From contig CP072535.1 of the NCBI GenBank assembly GCA_021730165.1, positions 248,001 to 312,000 on the forward strand: a stretch of DNA of 64,000 nt. Reading direction: 5' to 3'. The notes beneath the pieces are model-generated. The model saw nothing but the letters and a program-made list of their open reading frames with translations. It was not told the origin of the DNA and did not search any database. The translations under genes and the position numbers were made by a program. The DNA comes from Candidatus Vesicomyidisocius sp. Pext_18_S21 (lineage in GTDB: Bacteria; Pseudomonadota; Gammaproteobacteria; PS1; Pseudothioglobaceae). This document shows, piece by piece, positions 17,620 through 26,538 of the stretch (position 1 is the stretch's first letter; the number at the start of each line of letters is the position of its first letter).

Positions 17620-18894
17620 GTGAAGAAATTATTAATAATATTGGCATGCTTACCAATGAGTGTGTTTTCACAGGATATTAACGGTGCTGATACAGCTTGG
17701 ATAATGACATCAACAGCCTTAGTGTTATTGATGACATTACCAGGTTTAGCGTTATTTTATGGGGGTTTAGTTCGCACTAAAAATATTTTATCAGTGCTTA
17801 TGCAATGTTTTACTATTGCAGGTATTGTGAGTATTTTGTGGTTTGTGGTAGGATATTCGATTGCTTTTTCAGGGGATAATCCTTACTTTGGTAATTTATC
17901 TAATATGCTTTTGATGAAAGTTAGTATAAATATGGTTAATAACTCAATTCCAGAATCTTTATTTGTGATGTTTCAAATGACATTTGCCATTATTACACCT
18001 GCTTTGATTATTGGTGGTTATGCAGAAAGAATGAAATTTTCAGCTGTATTGCTGTTTAGCTCTATTTGGCTTTTAGTGGTTTATGCACCTATTACACACT
18101 GGGTGTGGGGTGGTGGTTGGTTAGGTAATATGCTTGATTATGCTGGGGGTACAGTTGTTCATATTACTGCGGGTATTGCTGCACTAGTAGCAGCTATTGT
18201 TTTAGGACCTAGAAAGGGTTTTTTAAAAAGACCTATACCACCCCATAATATGACTATGACTATTACAGGTGCAGCAATGCTTTGGGTTGGTTGGTTTGGG
18301 TTTAATGGTGGTTCAGCTTTAGCAGTAGGAGGGGATGCAGCTATGGCTATTTTGGTAACACATATCTCAGCAGCAACAGGGGCGATTACGTGGATGTTTT
18401 ACGAATGGATTAAGTTTGGCAGACCAACTGCATTAGGTACGGTAACGGGTATGGTTGCAGGTTTAGGAACAATTACACCAGCTTCTGGTTTTGTAGGTCC
18501 AGTAGGTGCTTTAGTGATTGGTTTTATTGCTGGTATTGTGTGTTTTAATGCAGTGATTATCATAAAACAAAAATTTAAAATTGACGATTCGTTAGATGTA
18601 TTTCCAGTGCATGGCGTGGGTGGTATTATGGGCACTTTAATGGTAGGATTTTTTGCTTCTAAAGAATTGGGTATTTTTTCTGGACAAGGTGGCTGGAATC
18701 ATGAAGAAATTTTGATTTATGAGCAATTACAAATCCAATTTATAGGCGTAGTAGCAACAGTTATTTATACGGCTATTGCTACTTATCTTATTCTTAAAAT
18801 GGTTAATGTTATAACAGGCTTGAGAGTAAGTGAAGAGGAAGAACAACAAGGCTTAGATATTATTTCTCATGAAGAAAAAGGATACGACTTGTAA
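17620..18894 (+). CDS. amtB: Ammonium transporter
   Basis: AmtB trimers conduct ammonium across the inner membrane. The 424-residue protein starts at GTG 17620 behind AAGGAG, with a signal peptide (KKLLIILACLPMSVFSQ) that is removed in the family. Visible marks are TLPGLALFYGGLVRTKN, the twin pore histidines in GGTVVHITAG and VFPVHGVGGIMG, and the HWVWGGGW segment. The cytoplasmic tail is short and charged. Ammonium is a plausible nitrogen source for a clam symbiont. A strong terminator follows. Confidence 0.97.
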   Translation: MKKLLIILACLPMSVFSQDINGADTAWIMTSTALVLLMTLPGLALFYGGLVRTKNILSVLMQCFTIAGIVSILWFVVGYSIAFSGDNPYFGNLSNMLLMKVSINMVNNSIPESLFVMFQMTFAIITPALIIGGYAERMKFSAVLLFSSIWLLVVYAPITHWVWGGGWLGNMLDYAGGTVVHITAGIAALVAAIVLGPRKGFLKRPIPPHNMTMTITGAAMLWVGWFGFNGGSALAVGGDAAMAILVTHISAATGAITWMFYEWIKFGRPTALGTVTGMVAGLGTITPASGFVGPVGALVIGFIAGIVCFNAVIIIKQKFKIDDSLDVFPVHGVGGIMGTLMVGFFASKELGIFSGQGGWNHEEILIYEQLQIQFIGVVATVIYTAIATYLILKMVNVITGLRVSEEEEQQGLDIISHEEKGYDL

Positions 18895-18912
18895 GTTAAG
18901 TTTAATTTAATT

Positions 18913-18949
18913 AAACCTGCTAATTATTAAATCATTAGCAGGTTTTTAT
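18913..18949 (+). terminator. Rho-independent terminator of glnK-amtB
   Basis: A perfect 12-bp stem (AAACCTGCTAAT at 18913-18924 with ATTAGCAGGTTT at 18934-18945) closes a 9-base loop and runs into TTTTTAT. It sits 18 bases after the amtB stop. Confidence 0.93.
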
Positions 18950-19007
18950 GTTGATAAAAACGGATTCGTATATAATTCACATTAATTAGTTTTATTAAAT
19001 AGTTGAA

Positions 19008-19898
19008 GTGCATATAAATCACCCACTAACTGGCTCAATGGTTGCCTTAATTACTCCGATGTTTGATGATGGATCGATAGATTTTAGCGCACTAAAATCA
19101 TTGGTAGCATTTCATATTGATGCTGGTACTAAGGCGATTGTTTCAATGGGTACTACAGGAGAAAGCGCAACGCTTAATCAAGATGAGCATATTGAGGTGA
19201 TACGAGCAACGGTTGAATTTGCAAACTCATGTATTCCAGTAATTGCTGGTACGGGTGCAAATTCTACTTCTGAAGCTATTAAGCTTACTAGAGTGGCTAA
19301 AGAAATTGGTGTTGATGCTTGTCTTTTAGTTACGCCATATTACAATAAACCGACTCAAGAGGGGCTATATCAACATTATAAGTTGATTGCTGAGACTGTA
19401 GATATTTATCAAATTTTATATAATGTTCCTAGTAGAACAGCAGTCGATCTTTCTGTAGAAACAGCAATTCGCTTATCCGATATTGATAATATCATTGGTA
19501 TTAAAGATGCGACGGGTAATTTGAGCATTGCACAATCATTAATTAAGCAATGTTCGGATGACTTTTTACTTTATAGTGGTGATGATGCAACAGCAGTTGA
19601 ATTTATTTTGATGGGTGGACATGGCGGTATTTCTGTAACTGCTAATGTTGCACCAAAGCAGGTGGCTTTTGCTTATCAATTTGCACTTGAGAATAAAAGA
19701 GAATTAGCAGAATTAACTAATGAATCACTAACTGATTTACATCAACATTTATTTATTGAATCTAATCCAATACCTGTTAAGTGGGCAATGTATAAAATGG
19801 GAAAGTGTAATAATGGTATTCGTTTGCCTTTAATGACGTTATCAAAACAAGCTAAAATAATATTAGAACAAGATTTATCTAACTTAGGGATTCTCTAA
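19008..19898 (+). CDS. dapA: 4-hydroxy-tetrahydrodipicolinate synthase
   Basis: DapA condenses pyruvate with aspartate semialdehyde, the first committed step of the lysine/DAP branch. The 296 residues (E. coli 292) start at GTG 19008; ATG-started families begin near GSMVALITPMFDD, so a start at Met11 is possible but the GTG keeps the usual length. Motifs are STMGTTGESATL-like SMGTTGESATL near residue 45, the catalytic tyrosine in YNVPSRTAVDL, and the Schiff-base lysine in IIGIKDATGNL near 165. A TATAAT at 18971-18976 may be its -10 box. bamC follows after 2 bases, the conserved dapA-bamC pair. Confidence 0.95.
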   Translation: MHINHPLTGSMVALITPMFDDGSIDFSALKSLVAFHIDAGTKAIVSMGTTGESATLNQDEHIEVIRATVEFANSCIPVIAGTGANSTSEAIKLTRVAKEIGVDACLLVTPYYNKPTQEGLYQHYKLIAETVDIYQILYNVPSRTAVDLSVETAIRLSDIDNIIGIKDATGNLSIAQSLIKQCSDDFLLYSGDDATAVEFILMGGHGGISVTANVAPKQVAFAYQFALENKRELAELTNESLTDLHQHLFIESNPIPVKWAMYKMGKCNNGIRLPLMTLSKQAKIILEQDLSNLGIL

Positions 19899-19900
19899 TA

Positions 19901-21034
19901 ATGGTAATTAGAGAATTAATAGCATTATTTTTGGTATTTTCTTTAGGCGGTTGCCTTTCTATCGGTAATAAAGAAGAGCAAAAACAGAATGAAACAGGTG
20001 AAAGAGATGTTGAATGTTATTCAAAGAAAATATTAACCTCTTTAGAGGTTCCGCCAGATTTAACCAAACCTAGTGCTAAAAATTCTCTAAAGTTAAGCAA
20101 GTATGTTTCTAATTTTCAAGAAGATTTGGTTAATTTTTCTAAAAAAGATAGTTCAATTAAAAAGGTTTCAAATATTTTAAAAACCCCTACTAATATTGAG
20201 GTAATTAAGTCTAGTAGTCTTCGCTGGTTGGTGGTCGATAAAGAGCCAGATGCAGTGTGGGAATTAGCTAAAAGTTTTTTTCAATTTCATGGCTTTGTTA
20301 TTAAGAAGTCTAATAAAAAGACTGGAATTATGGAGACTAATTTTTTAGAAAGTCATCCAGAAATTTCTAATCAATCTTTGGGATTTATTCGTTCTATGTT
20401 TAGAAAGGTAACAAAAATGAAATACACATTGCCAGTCGCTGATAAGTATCGACTTCGTATTGAGCCGATTGATGATAATAAATCTGAAGTTTATCTATCA
20501 TTAAGTTCAATGCGAGAAGTACTGACTAATAAAGGAGGCTATGATGAAAATACTATTTGGCAGTCTCAATCTAAAGATCCAATATTAGAAATAGAAATGC
20601 TTTATCGATTAATGATTTTTTTAGGTAGTGATCAAAGACTTGCTAAAGAAAAAATTCTTACTGCTAGAGAGCAACAAAGATTAACTGTTGTAGTTGCTAA
20701 AGGAGTTGGTGGTTATGCTAAGTTGGTTTTTCCATTAACCCAATATGAAACTTGGAGTAATATAAGTTGGGCTTTAGATCAAATTGGGGCCGATATCGAA
20801 GATAAAGATATTAGAGATGGTAGTTTTTACATTAATTTTTCTAAAGAAGAAGATAAAAGTATATTTTCCAGATTGTTTAGTAATCGTGTAATTATAGAAT
20901 CTTTTCAAATTGTTGTTAGACAAGTTGATAGTAATATAACAGAAGTTTATTTTAATGATTTATCTGAAGATATCAAACAAACAACAATTGACTTTAGTTA
21001 TCAATTTTTAGGCGATATTGCCAAACAGTTCTAG
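19901..21034 (+). CDS. bamC: Outer-membrane assembly lipoprotein BamC (NlpB)
   Basis: BamC is an accessory lipoprotein of the BAM outer-membrane protein insertase. The 377 residues carry a lipoprotein signal with the lipobox SLGGC (Cys17), followed by a low-complexity unstructured segment and LEVPPDLTKP near residue 50, the N-terminal BamD-contact motif of the family. Two helix-grip domains can be guessed (about 105-220 and 255-375). It is linked to dapA exactly as in E. coli. Sequence is divergent from enteric BamC, so assignment rests on architecture, lipobox, PPDL motif and context. Confidence 0.85.
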   Translation: MVIRELIALFLVFSLGGCLSIGNKEEQKQNETGERDVECYSKKILTSLEVPPDLTKPSAKNSLKLSKYVSNFQEDLVNFSKKDSSIKKVSNILKTPTNIEVIKSSSLRWLVVDKEPDAVWELAKSFFQFHGFVIKKSNKKTGIMETNFLESHPEISNQSLGFIRSMFRKVTKMKYTLPVADKYRLRIEPIDDNKSEVYLSLSSMREVLTNKGGYDENTIWQSQSKDPILEIEMLYRLMIFLGSDQRLAKEKILTAREQQRLTVVVAKGVGGYAKLVFPLTQYETWSNISWALDQIGADIEDKDIRDGSFYINFSKEEDKSIFSRLFSNRVIIESFQIVVRQVDSNITEVYFNDLSEDIKQTTIDFSYQFLGDIAKQF

Positions 21035-21048
21035 TTAAACAAAAGCTG

Positions 21049-22953
21049 ATGCTATCACAAAATATTATTGATAAGGTTATTCGACAAGATATATTGGTAG
21101 ATGACTTGTTAGATGAAGAATTAGCTCTATTTTGTCAAACAGCTAACCTAGCTTATCGATCTGGAAAGCCTATTATTAGTGATGAAGATTATGATTTTAT
21201 TTATCTTTCTACGCTTAAAAATAAAGAACCTAATAATCCGTTACTCAAATTCATAGAGCCAGAAGGACGGGCTTTTGCTGAGGAAAAGGTTTTATTGCCA
21301 GAGTTAATGCTTTCTATTGATAAAGCATATTCATGGAATGAAATAAGTAAATGGATAAAACGATTAGAAAAATCAGCTATGCTGATTGGATTGGATTTGA
21401 ACACTATTCAAATTAAAGCCACTCCTAAATTGGACGGTTTTGCTGGATTTGATGATGGTAATCGCCTTTACACACGTGGTGATGGTAAAAAAGGTAGTGA
21501 TATTTCCAGAGTATTCAAGCGAGGATTGTGTGTTTTTAAGGATTCTGAGCGCGGACTTGGTGCGGGTGAAATTGTTGTTAAGAAAAGTTATTTTGAAAAA
21601 TATTTAGCGCATAGTTTTGAATACCCACGTAACTTTCAATCTAGTCTTATTAAAGAAAAAGCTTTAGATGAACAAGCTCAAAAGGCTATTATCGACAAAG
21701 GAGCTTTATTTGTTCCATTTATTAAGTTGCCTATTTGGTCAGGTTCTGTGACTGAATTGGTTGCTAAATTTGAAGAAATTGTTACCCGAGTATTGGTAAT
21801 GGTAGATTTCGATGTAGATGGTGTGGTTTTTGAAGTGATTAATATTGATTTAAAAACAGAAATGGGTGCTAATCGAAAATTTCATCGCTGGCAAATTGCT
21901 TTTAAAGAGAACAAAGATATTGTACAAGTTAAGGTGCTTAGTGTGATACCTCAAGTGGGACGTAGTGGAAAAATAACTCCAGTTGCAGAGGTAGAACCTA
22001 CTTTATTAAGCGGTGCAACCATTGTGCGTGTAACAGGTCATCATTACGGGTTGGTTAAAGAACAAGGTTTGGGTATAGGTAGTGTGGTTGAGTTAACACG
22101 TTCTGGGCTAGTTATTCCTAAAATTATATCCGTGTTAAAGCCAATGCCTGTTGATATTCCTGATAAATGTCCAAGTTGTAGTAGGCGACTTGTTTGGGAG
22201 TCAGATTTTTTAGTATGTGTTAATCATAAGAATTGTCCCGCTCAAATTATTGGAAGAATTGCCTATTTTTTTAAAGTATTAGCTAATAATGACGGTTTTG
22301 GTATTGCTACTATTGAAAAATTATATGCACATAATATTAGGTCAGTTTCACAAATTTATACTTTAAATATAGAACATTTAATGGTAATAGGATTTGGTAA
22401 AAAAACTAGTGTAAACCTTATTAGTCAGCTAAGTCGTTCTATTAGCGAAAAAATTGAAGACTGGCGTTTTTTATCAGCATTTGCTATCCATCGAATGGGA
22501 TTGGGTAATTGTGAAAATCTTTTAAAGTCCTATCGGTTGAATGATATTTTTGATTTAACTTTAGAGCAAATAACCAATATAGATGGTTTTGCTGAACCAA
22601 CAGCAAAAGTTATTATACAAGGATTAGCTTCTATTGTTGACGAGTATAATCAAATATATCAGTATAATTTTAATTTAGATACAACTGTATTTACTAAAGA
22701 TTTACAAACATTAATGCATGAATTATTTGATAAAAGAATTGTATTCACTGGTAAGATGAGTCTGCCAAGGCATGAAATGAAAAAGCATGCTAAATTAGTT
22801 GGTATTAAAGTTTTAACTACTATTAGTACCAGAATAGATTATTTGGTTATTGGAAGGAGAGTTAGGAAAAAGAAAATACAAGATGCTGAAAAATTAGGTG
22901 TAGTATTGATGACTGAAATTGATTATTTATCTAAAATAATCATGCAACAATGA
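21049..22953 (+). CDS. ligA: NAD-dependent DNA ligase, divergent LigA-type
   Basis: This protein has 634 residues (E. coli LigA 671) and LigA order: adenylation domain, OB fold, four-cysteine zinc finger (CPSC...CVNHKNC near 375-397), HhH domain and C-terminal BRCT (KRIVFTGKMSLPRHEMK near 560). The adenylated lysine is in ATPKLDGFAGF near residue 127, with RGDGKKG, GAGEIVV, FDVDGVVFEV and RWQIAFKE behind it. Oddities: the glutamate two before the catalytic lysine is Thr, the usual VPMLSL loop is LPELMLSIDKAY, and RAGDVIP is RSGLVIP. It may be the only ligase evolving fast or a second paralogue; this window cannot decide. Confidence 0.85.
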   Translation: MLSQNIIDKVIRQDILVDDLLDEELALFCQTANLAYRSGKPIISDEDYDFIYLSTLKNKEPNNPLLKFIEPEGRAFAEEKVLLPELMLSIDKAYSWNEISKWIKRLEKSAMLIGLDLNTIQIKATPKLDGFAGFDDGNRLYTRGDGKKGSDISRVFKRGLCVFKDSERGLGAGEIVVKKSYFEKYLAHSFEYPRNFQSSLIKEKALDEQAQKAIIDKGALFVPFIKLPIWSGSVTELVAKFEEIVTRVLVMVDFDVDGVVFEVINIDLKTEMGANRKFHRWQIAFKENKDIVQVKVLSVIPQVGRSGKITPVAEVEPTLLSGATIVRVTGHHYGLVKEQGLGIGSVVELTRSGLVIPKIISVLKPMPVDIPDKCPSCSRRLVWESDFLVCVNHKNCPAQIIGRIAYFFKVLANNDGFGIATIEKLYAHNIRSVSQIYTLNIEHLMVIGFGKKTSVNLISQLSRSISEKIEDWRFLSAFAIHRMGLGNCENLLKSYRLNDIFDLTLEQITNIDGFAEPTAKVIIQGLASIVDEYNQIYQYNFNLDTTVFTKDLQTLMHELFDKRIVFTGKMSLPRHEMKKHAKLVGIKVLTTISTRIDYLVIGRRVRKKKIQDAEKLGVVLMTEIDYLSKIIMQQ

Positions 22954-23063
22954 GTACGAATAGTTCTTATGATATGATTTTGTTATTTTTAATAAAGATT
23001 TTTTCCTTTATAGTTATAATTGTTGTAGTTAATGTCCAAAGCTGGGTGTTTAGTAAAAGGTAT

Positions 23064-23115
23064 AGGTATCTATTTAGATTTCTTGTAAAATGAATTTTAG
23101 ATAGATACCTTTTTA
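23064..23115 (+). terminator. Terminator-like inverted repeat after the ligase gene
   Basis: AGGTATCTAT (23064-23073) pairs with ATAGATACCT (23101-23110) over a 27-base loop and is followed by TTTTTATC. It could end the ligase transcript. It also lies about 110 bp before a PII gene, so a leader/attenuator role cannot be excluded, given an ANTAR antiterminator gene nearby. Confidence 0.55.
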
Positions 23116-23225
23116 TCAGTTTAATTATGTAGCTGAAAGACATTAAAGTTAATCATTAAGTTTGTATTTTTTTATAAGTATAACGACTAGATTTTTTTCG
23201 TTTTTAAAAAAAAAGGAGAAATTAA

Positions 23226-23573
23226 ATGAAAATGGTAACAGCAATTATTAAGCCGTTTAAGCTTGAAAATGTTAGAGAAGCACTTTCTGAAATTGGTATT
23301 TCAGGTATCACAGCTACAGAAGTAAAAGGATTTGGTCGCCAGAAAGGACATACGGAGCTTTACCGTGGTGCAGAATATACTGTAGATTTTTTACCTAAAG
23401 TTAAACTAGAAATTGCCATTATAGCAGATCAAGTAGATAGTGTAGTTAAGGTTATTAGTACTGCTGCTAAATCAGGAGATAAAGGCAAGATTGGTGATGG
23501 AAAAATATTTGTTTCATCATTAGAGCAAGTACTTCGTATTCGTACTGGTGAAACTGGTTCAATAGCATTATAA
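23226..23573 (+). CDS. glnB: Nitrogen regulatory protein P-II, second copy
   Basis: This is a second 115-residue PII, highly similar to the 17271 copy ([41 protein letters not shown] with the Tyr51 equivalent; [20 protein letters not shown]). It differs by a three-residue insertion before GKIGDGK. A GGAGAAATTAA site precedes the ATG. In free-living relatives PII genes are commonly followed by amt; here the 340 bp downstream hold what looks like an Amt remnant. It may now act as the general PII (GlnB) or be an orphan GlnK. Confidence 0.94.
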   Translation: MKMVTAIIKPFKLENVREALSEIGISGITATEVKGFGRQKGHTELYRGAEYTVDFLPKVKLEIAIIADQVDSVVKVISTAAKSGDKGKIGDGKIFVSSLEQVLRIRTGETGSIAL

Positions 23574-23646
23574 GAAGGTAACATTTAAATTACATTAATA
23601 AATGTAATTTAGTTATTAGATAACTGATGATTTTTTGATATTATAA

Positions 23647-23892
23647 ATAGGATTAATTTGTAGTAAAAATACAGCTTATATTTTAACTAAAAATATTTCT
23701 TATTTTGCAATTATTTGTATGGTTATGTTAGGTGTTTTACTAGAAAGTATTAGTAGTTTAAATAAATATTCGAATTTTTACTTTCATGTTTTTTATGGTT
23801 TCTTGGTAAGGTTATTAACCAATAATAACGTGTATTTGAATATTTGGAATGAAATTAATGCTCAAATGAGTGATGGATATTCTAGTTTTTGA
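23647..23892 (+). pseudogene. amt: Probable remnant of a second ammonium transporter gene
   Basis: An 81-codon open stretch without a good start ends at TGA 23890-23892. It begins IGLICSKNTAYILTKNISYF and reaches AIICMVMLGVLLE. Amt proteins of the long type have G-x-x-R-[SA]KN-x(5)-KN-x(2)-FAI...GYxLMFG at this position, close to this pattern. In the same frame past the TGA, FIWLMFQNLVYNYI resembles the later Amt segment FFLFQ. Position directly after a PII gene supports the idea. The similarity is short and by eye; a chance match is possible. Confidence 0.5.
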
Positions 23893-23916
23893 AGAGTAAA
23901 ATATTTTATATGGTTA

Positions 23917-24562
23917 ATGTTTCAGAATTTGGTTTATAATTATATTTCAATATTTAATTCAGTCTCTTTAGCTGAAGATAAAATTCAATCAGCAGTTAGT
24001 GCTAATATTACTATCGCTAATGATTATGTTTGGCGTGGTAAAACTCAAACCAATGGTAAGAAAGTTGTTCAGATTGGCTTTGATTATGATGTTGGTAACG
24101 GTCTAGTATTAGGTATTTTGAGTTCTAATGTTATAAATGGTGCTGAGTTTAATTACTATATTTCTTATTTAGGTGAGGTAGGAGATTTTGATTATGAAGT
24201 TGGTTATATTGCTTATCGTTATTCAGAAGATGCTATTTTTAACCGTTTGAATTTCGATGAAATTTATATTGGCGGGTCTTATAGTGATTTAGGCTTCACT
24301 TATTATATAGGTAATGGTAAAAAAAATACTTAAAGTAGGTAATTACGTTGAAGCTAGTTATAATAATATAGATGTTTCTTTGACTGTTGGCAAATATTTT
24401 GAATCAGTAACAGCTGATAATAATGATTATAAGATATATGGAATTAGCCTTGGAAAATCTTATAAAGGATTAGACCTTACATTAAGGTTTGCTAAGAATC
24501 ATTTTTCTCATAATATTTTTAATGAGAAAAATACAGTATTTAGTATCAGTAAGTCATTTTAA
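23917..24562 (+). pseudogene. Gcw_chp-type (TIGR02001) outer-membrane protein split at a poly-A run
   Basis: Two overlapping frames together give one protein of about 215 residues. The first (23917-24333) has the family signature SANITIANDYVWRGKTQT near residue 30, then GFDYDVGNGLVLGILSSNV, a beta-barrel-like pattern. The second (24314-24562) continues NYVEASYNNIDVSLTVGKYF and ends in an aromatic residue, as outer-membrane barrels do. The join falls in eight A at 24319-24326; one A fewer fuses them as GNGKKYLKVGNYVEAS. Either a frameshifted gene, a sequencing error, or a gene rescued by polymerase slippage. The signal peptide (up to SVSLAED) is poor. The family often neighbours glnK-amtB. Confidence 0.75.
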
Positions 24563-24654
24563 ATTTAATTTTTTCTCTAAAAAATACCAATTTTAGTTAT
24601 GATTGACCGTTTTTAACGGTAGAATACAATCTTTTTTGATTAAGGATAATTGTT

Positions 24655-25095
24655 ATGCAAGTTCAAGATATTATGTCAACAAACGTAAAAACAGTTACTC
24701 CTGATCAGCTAGTAAAGGACATTGCTATTATCATGGTAATGGATCACATTAGTGGAGCACCAGTGGTAGATGTTAATAATACTTTAGTTGGTATTATTTC
24801 TGAAAAAGATATTTTACAACATATGTTTCCAAAACTAGATGAGGTGATGAGTGATACGTACTTTGATTTCGAAAATATGGAGCATAATTACAAAGATACA
24901 ATGAATGTTAGGGTGAGTGAATTAATGACTAAAGAGGTTGCTAGTATTGATTTAAATATGCCTTGTCTTAAGGCTGCATCAACCATGTGGCTTAAAAATA
25001 TTAGAAGAATACCTATAACTCATAATAATAAATTAGTTGGTATCGTTAGTATTGGTGATGTGCATAGGGCTATCTTTAAATCACGTATTAAGTGA
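24655..25095 (+). CDS. CBS-domain pair protein
   Basis: This 146-residue protein consists of two CBS domains (MSTNVKTVTPDQLVKDIAIIM...GIISEKDILQH and MTKEVASIDLNMPCLKAASTM...GIVSIGDVHRA). CBS pairs bind adenine nucleotides and usually gate another protein. As a stand-alone module its partner is unknown. It overlaps the following ANTAR regulator gene (GTG within TGA), so both are co-translated. Position inside the PII/Amt block suggests a link to nitrogen or energy sensing (inference). Confidence 0.88.
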   Translation: MQVQDIMSTNVKTVTPDQLVKDIAIIMVMDHISGAPVVDVNNTLVGIISEKDILQHMFPKLDEVMSDTYFDFENMEHNYKDTMNVRVSELMTKEVASIDLNMPCLKAASTMWLKNIRRIPITHNNKLVGIVSIGDVHRAIFKSRIK

Positions 25096-25679
25096 ATATT
25101 GCTTTAAAAATTATCTTAGTTGATAAAAATACAGGGCGTTCAGCTATTTTGCGTAGAGCTTTACAAGATAAAGGTCACGAAGTGATTTGTCGTATTAGTG
25201 ATAGTTCAAATTTACAAGATAGCAATGAAATGACGCATGCAGATGTGTTAATTGTTAATGCAGATATTCCTGATGAACAAGTATTTACAAATTTGATAGA
25301 TATTAATAAAACAAAACCTAAGCCTATCGTGATGTTTACCAAGGAATCAAACTCTGAGTTGGCGAATTCTGCTATTAAATCTGGCGTACATGCTTATATT
25401 GTTGATGGGCTTGAAGAGAATAGGGTACAGCCTATTATTGATGTAGCAATTGCTAGATTTAGAGAGTTTCAAGCACTTAAAGATGAGTTAGATGCTACTC
25501 GTAATCAGCTCTCAGAGAGAAAGAAAGTTGAGAAAGCTAAAGGCTTGTTAATGCAGCATAATAAGGATATTAATGAAGATGAAGCTTATCAATCATTACG
25601 TAAAATGGCTATGAATAAAAATAAGCGTATTGTTGATGTGGCTGAAAGTGTGATTAATGCTTTTGAATTGTTAGAGTAA
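25092..25679 (+). CDS. ANTAR-type response regulator (NasT/AmiR-like RNA-binding antiterminator)
   Basis: The 195 residues hold a CheY-like receiver (1-120), a coiled-coil linker (FREFQALKDELDATRNQLSERK) and a C-terminal ANTAR domain (VEKAKGLLMQHNKDINEDEAY and KMAMNKNKRIVDVAESVI) with the conserved A-K-G-hydrophobic-L motif. ANTAR proteins bind paired hairpins in mRNA leaders and block terminators, typically for nitrate or ammonium assimilation. The phospho-acceptor aspartate position reads LIVNADIP, Asn where Asp is expected, so control by phosphorylation is unlikely. No NasS-type sensor is adjacent. It starts at GTG overlapping the CBS stop. Confidence 0.88.
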   Translation: MNIALKIILVDKNTGRSAILRRALQDKGHEVICRISDSSNLQDSNEMTHADVLIVNADIPDEQVFTNLIDINKTKPKPIVMFTKESNSELANSAIKSGVHAYIVDGLEENRVQPIIDVAIARFREFQALKDELDATRNQLSERKKVEKAKGLLMQHNKDINEDEAYQSLRKMAMNKNKRIVDVAESVINAFELLE

Positions 25680-25740
25680 AGTTATATTAATTTTTTATTT
25701 AGTTCTTTCTATTTTAGAATAAGTTTTTTCTATTTTTATT

Positions 25741-26538
25741 TTAATCGTCATTATCTGATATTTTTTCTTCTTTTGAATTGATTTTGTTAGAATTTTTAGG
25801 ATAGTTAATAGATACTTCTTGTTTATTTTGTTTAAACAAAGGGGAAAAAATAAGACCTGCTTCAAATAATAACCAAATTGGAATGGCAATTAAAGTTTGA
25901 GAAATGATATCAGGTGGTGTTAACAACATGCCTAGAATAAAAGCACCAATAATGATATAAGGACGGTTGTTTTTTAATTTTTCAACTGTTGTTATTCCAA
26001 ATATGATAAGAAGAATTGTAGCGATTGGTACTTCAAAGGCTACACCAAAAGCAAAAGAAACTTTGAGAACAAAGTCTAGATAGTATTGAATATCTGGGGT
26101 AAAGTCGACAATATTTGGTCCTATACTAGATAGAAAGCTAAATATAACAGGAAAAACAATATAAAAAGAAAATAACAATCCTGCATAAAATAAAATAGTT
26201 GTTGAGACAACCAATGGTAAAATCATTTGTTTTTCGTGTTTGTAAAGTGCAGGTGCAATAAATGACCATATTTTGTATAAAAGATAGGGCATAGCTACAT
26301 AAATAGATATAATAAGAGACATTTTTAAGGGTGTTAAAAATGGAGATATAATACCGATAGCAATAATATTAGTATCTTGAGGTAAAACGTTAATAATAGG
26401 AGCTGCAATAAAGCTATAAACTTCATTAGCAAAGGGAAAAATACTCATAAAAATAACTAAAATAACAATAACTGAGTGCAATAGAATATTGCGAAGTTCA
26501 ACTAAATGTTGAACAAAAGTCATTTCTTTATTGATCAT
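25741..26538 (-). CDS. tatC: Sec-independent translocase TatC
   Basis: TatC is the twin-arginine signal receptor of the Tat system. It has 265 residues (E. coli 258) with six membrane helices. Marks are TFVQHLVELRNILLHSVIVI near the start (conserved HLxELRxR), the SPFLTPLKMSLI loop near residue 65, FSFYIVFPVIFSFL and FGVAFEVPI (conserved Phe-Glu). A lysine/serine-rich tail follows. It is the last gene of tatA-tatB-tatC, overlapping tatB by one base. Tat exports folded cofactor proteins, which fits sulfur-oxidation enzymes. Confidence 0.96.
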   Translation of the reverse strand: MINKEMTFVQHLVELRNILLHSVIVILVIFMSIFPFANEVYSFIAAPIINVLPQDTNIIAIGIISPFLTPLKMSLIISIYVAMPYLLYKIWSFIAPALYKHEKQMILPLVVSTTILFYAGLLFSFYIVFPVIFSFLSSIGPNIVDFTPDIQYYLDFVLKVSFAFGVAFEVPIATILLIIFGITTVEKLKNNRPYIIIGAFILGMLLTPPDIISQTLIAIPIWLLFEAGLIFSPLFKQNKQEVSINYPKNSNKINSKEEKISDNDD

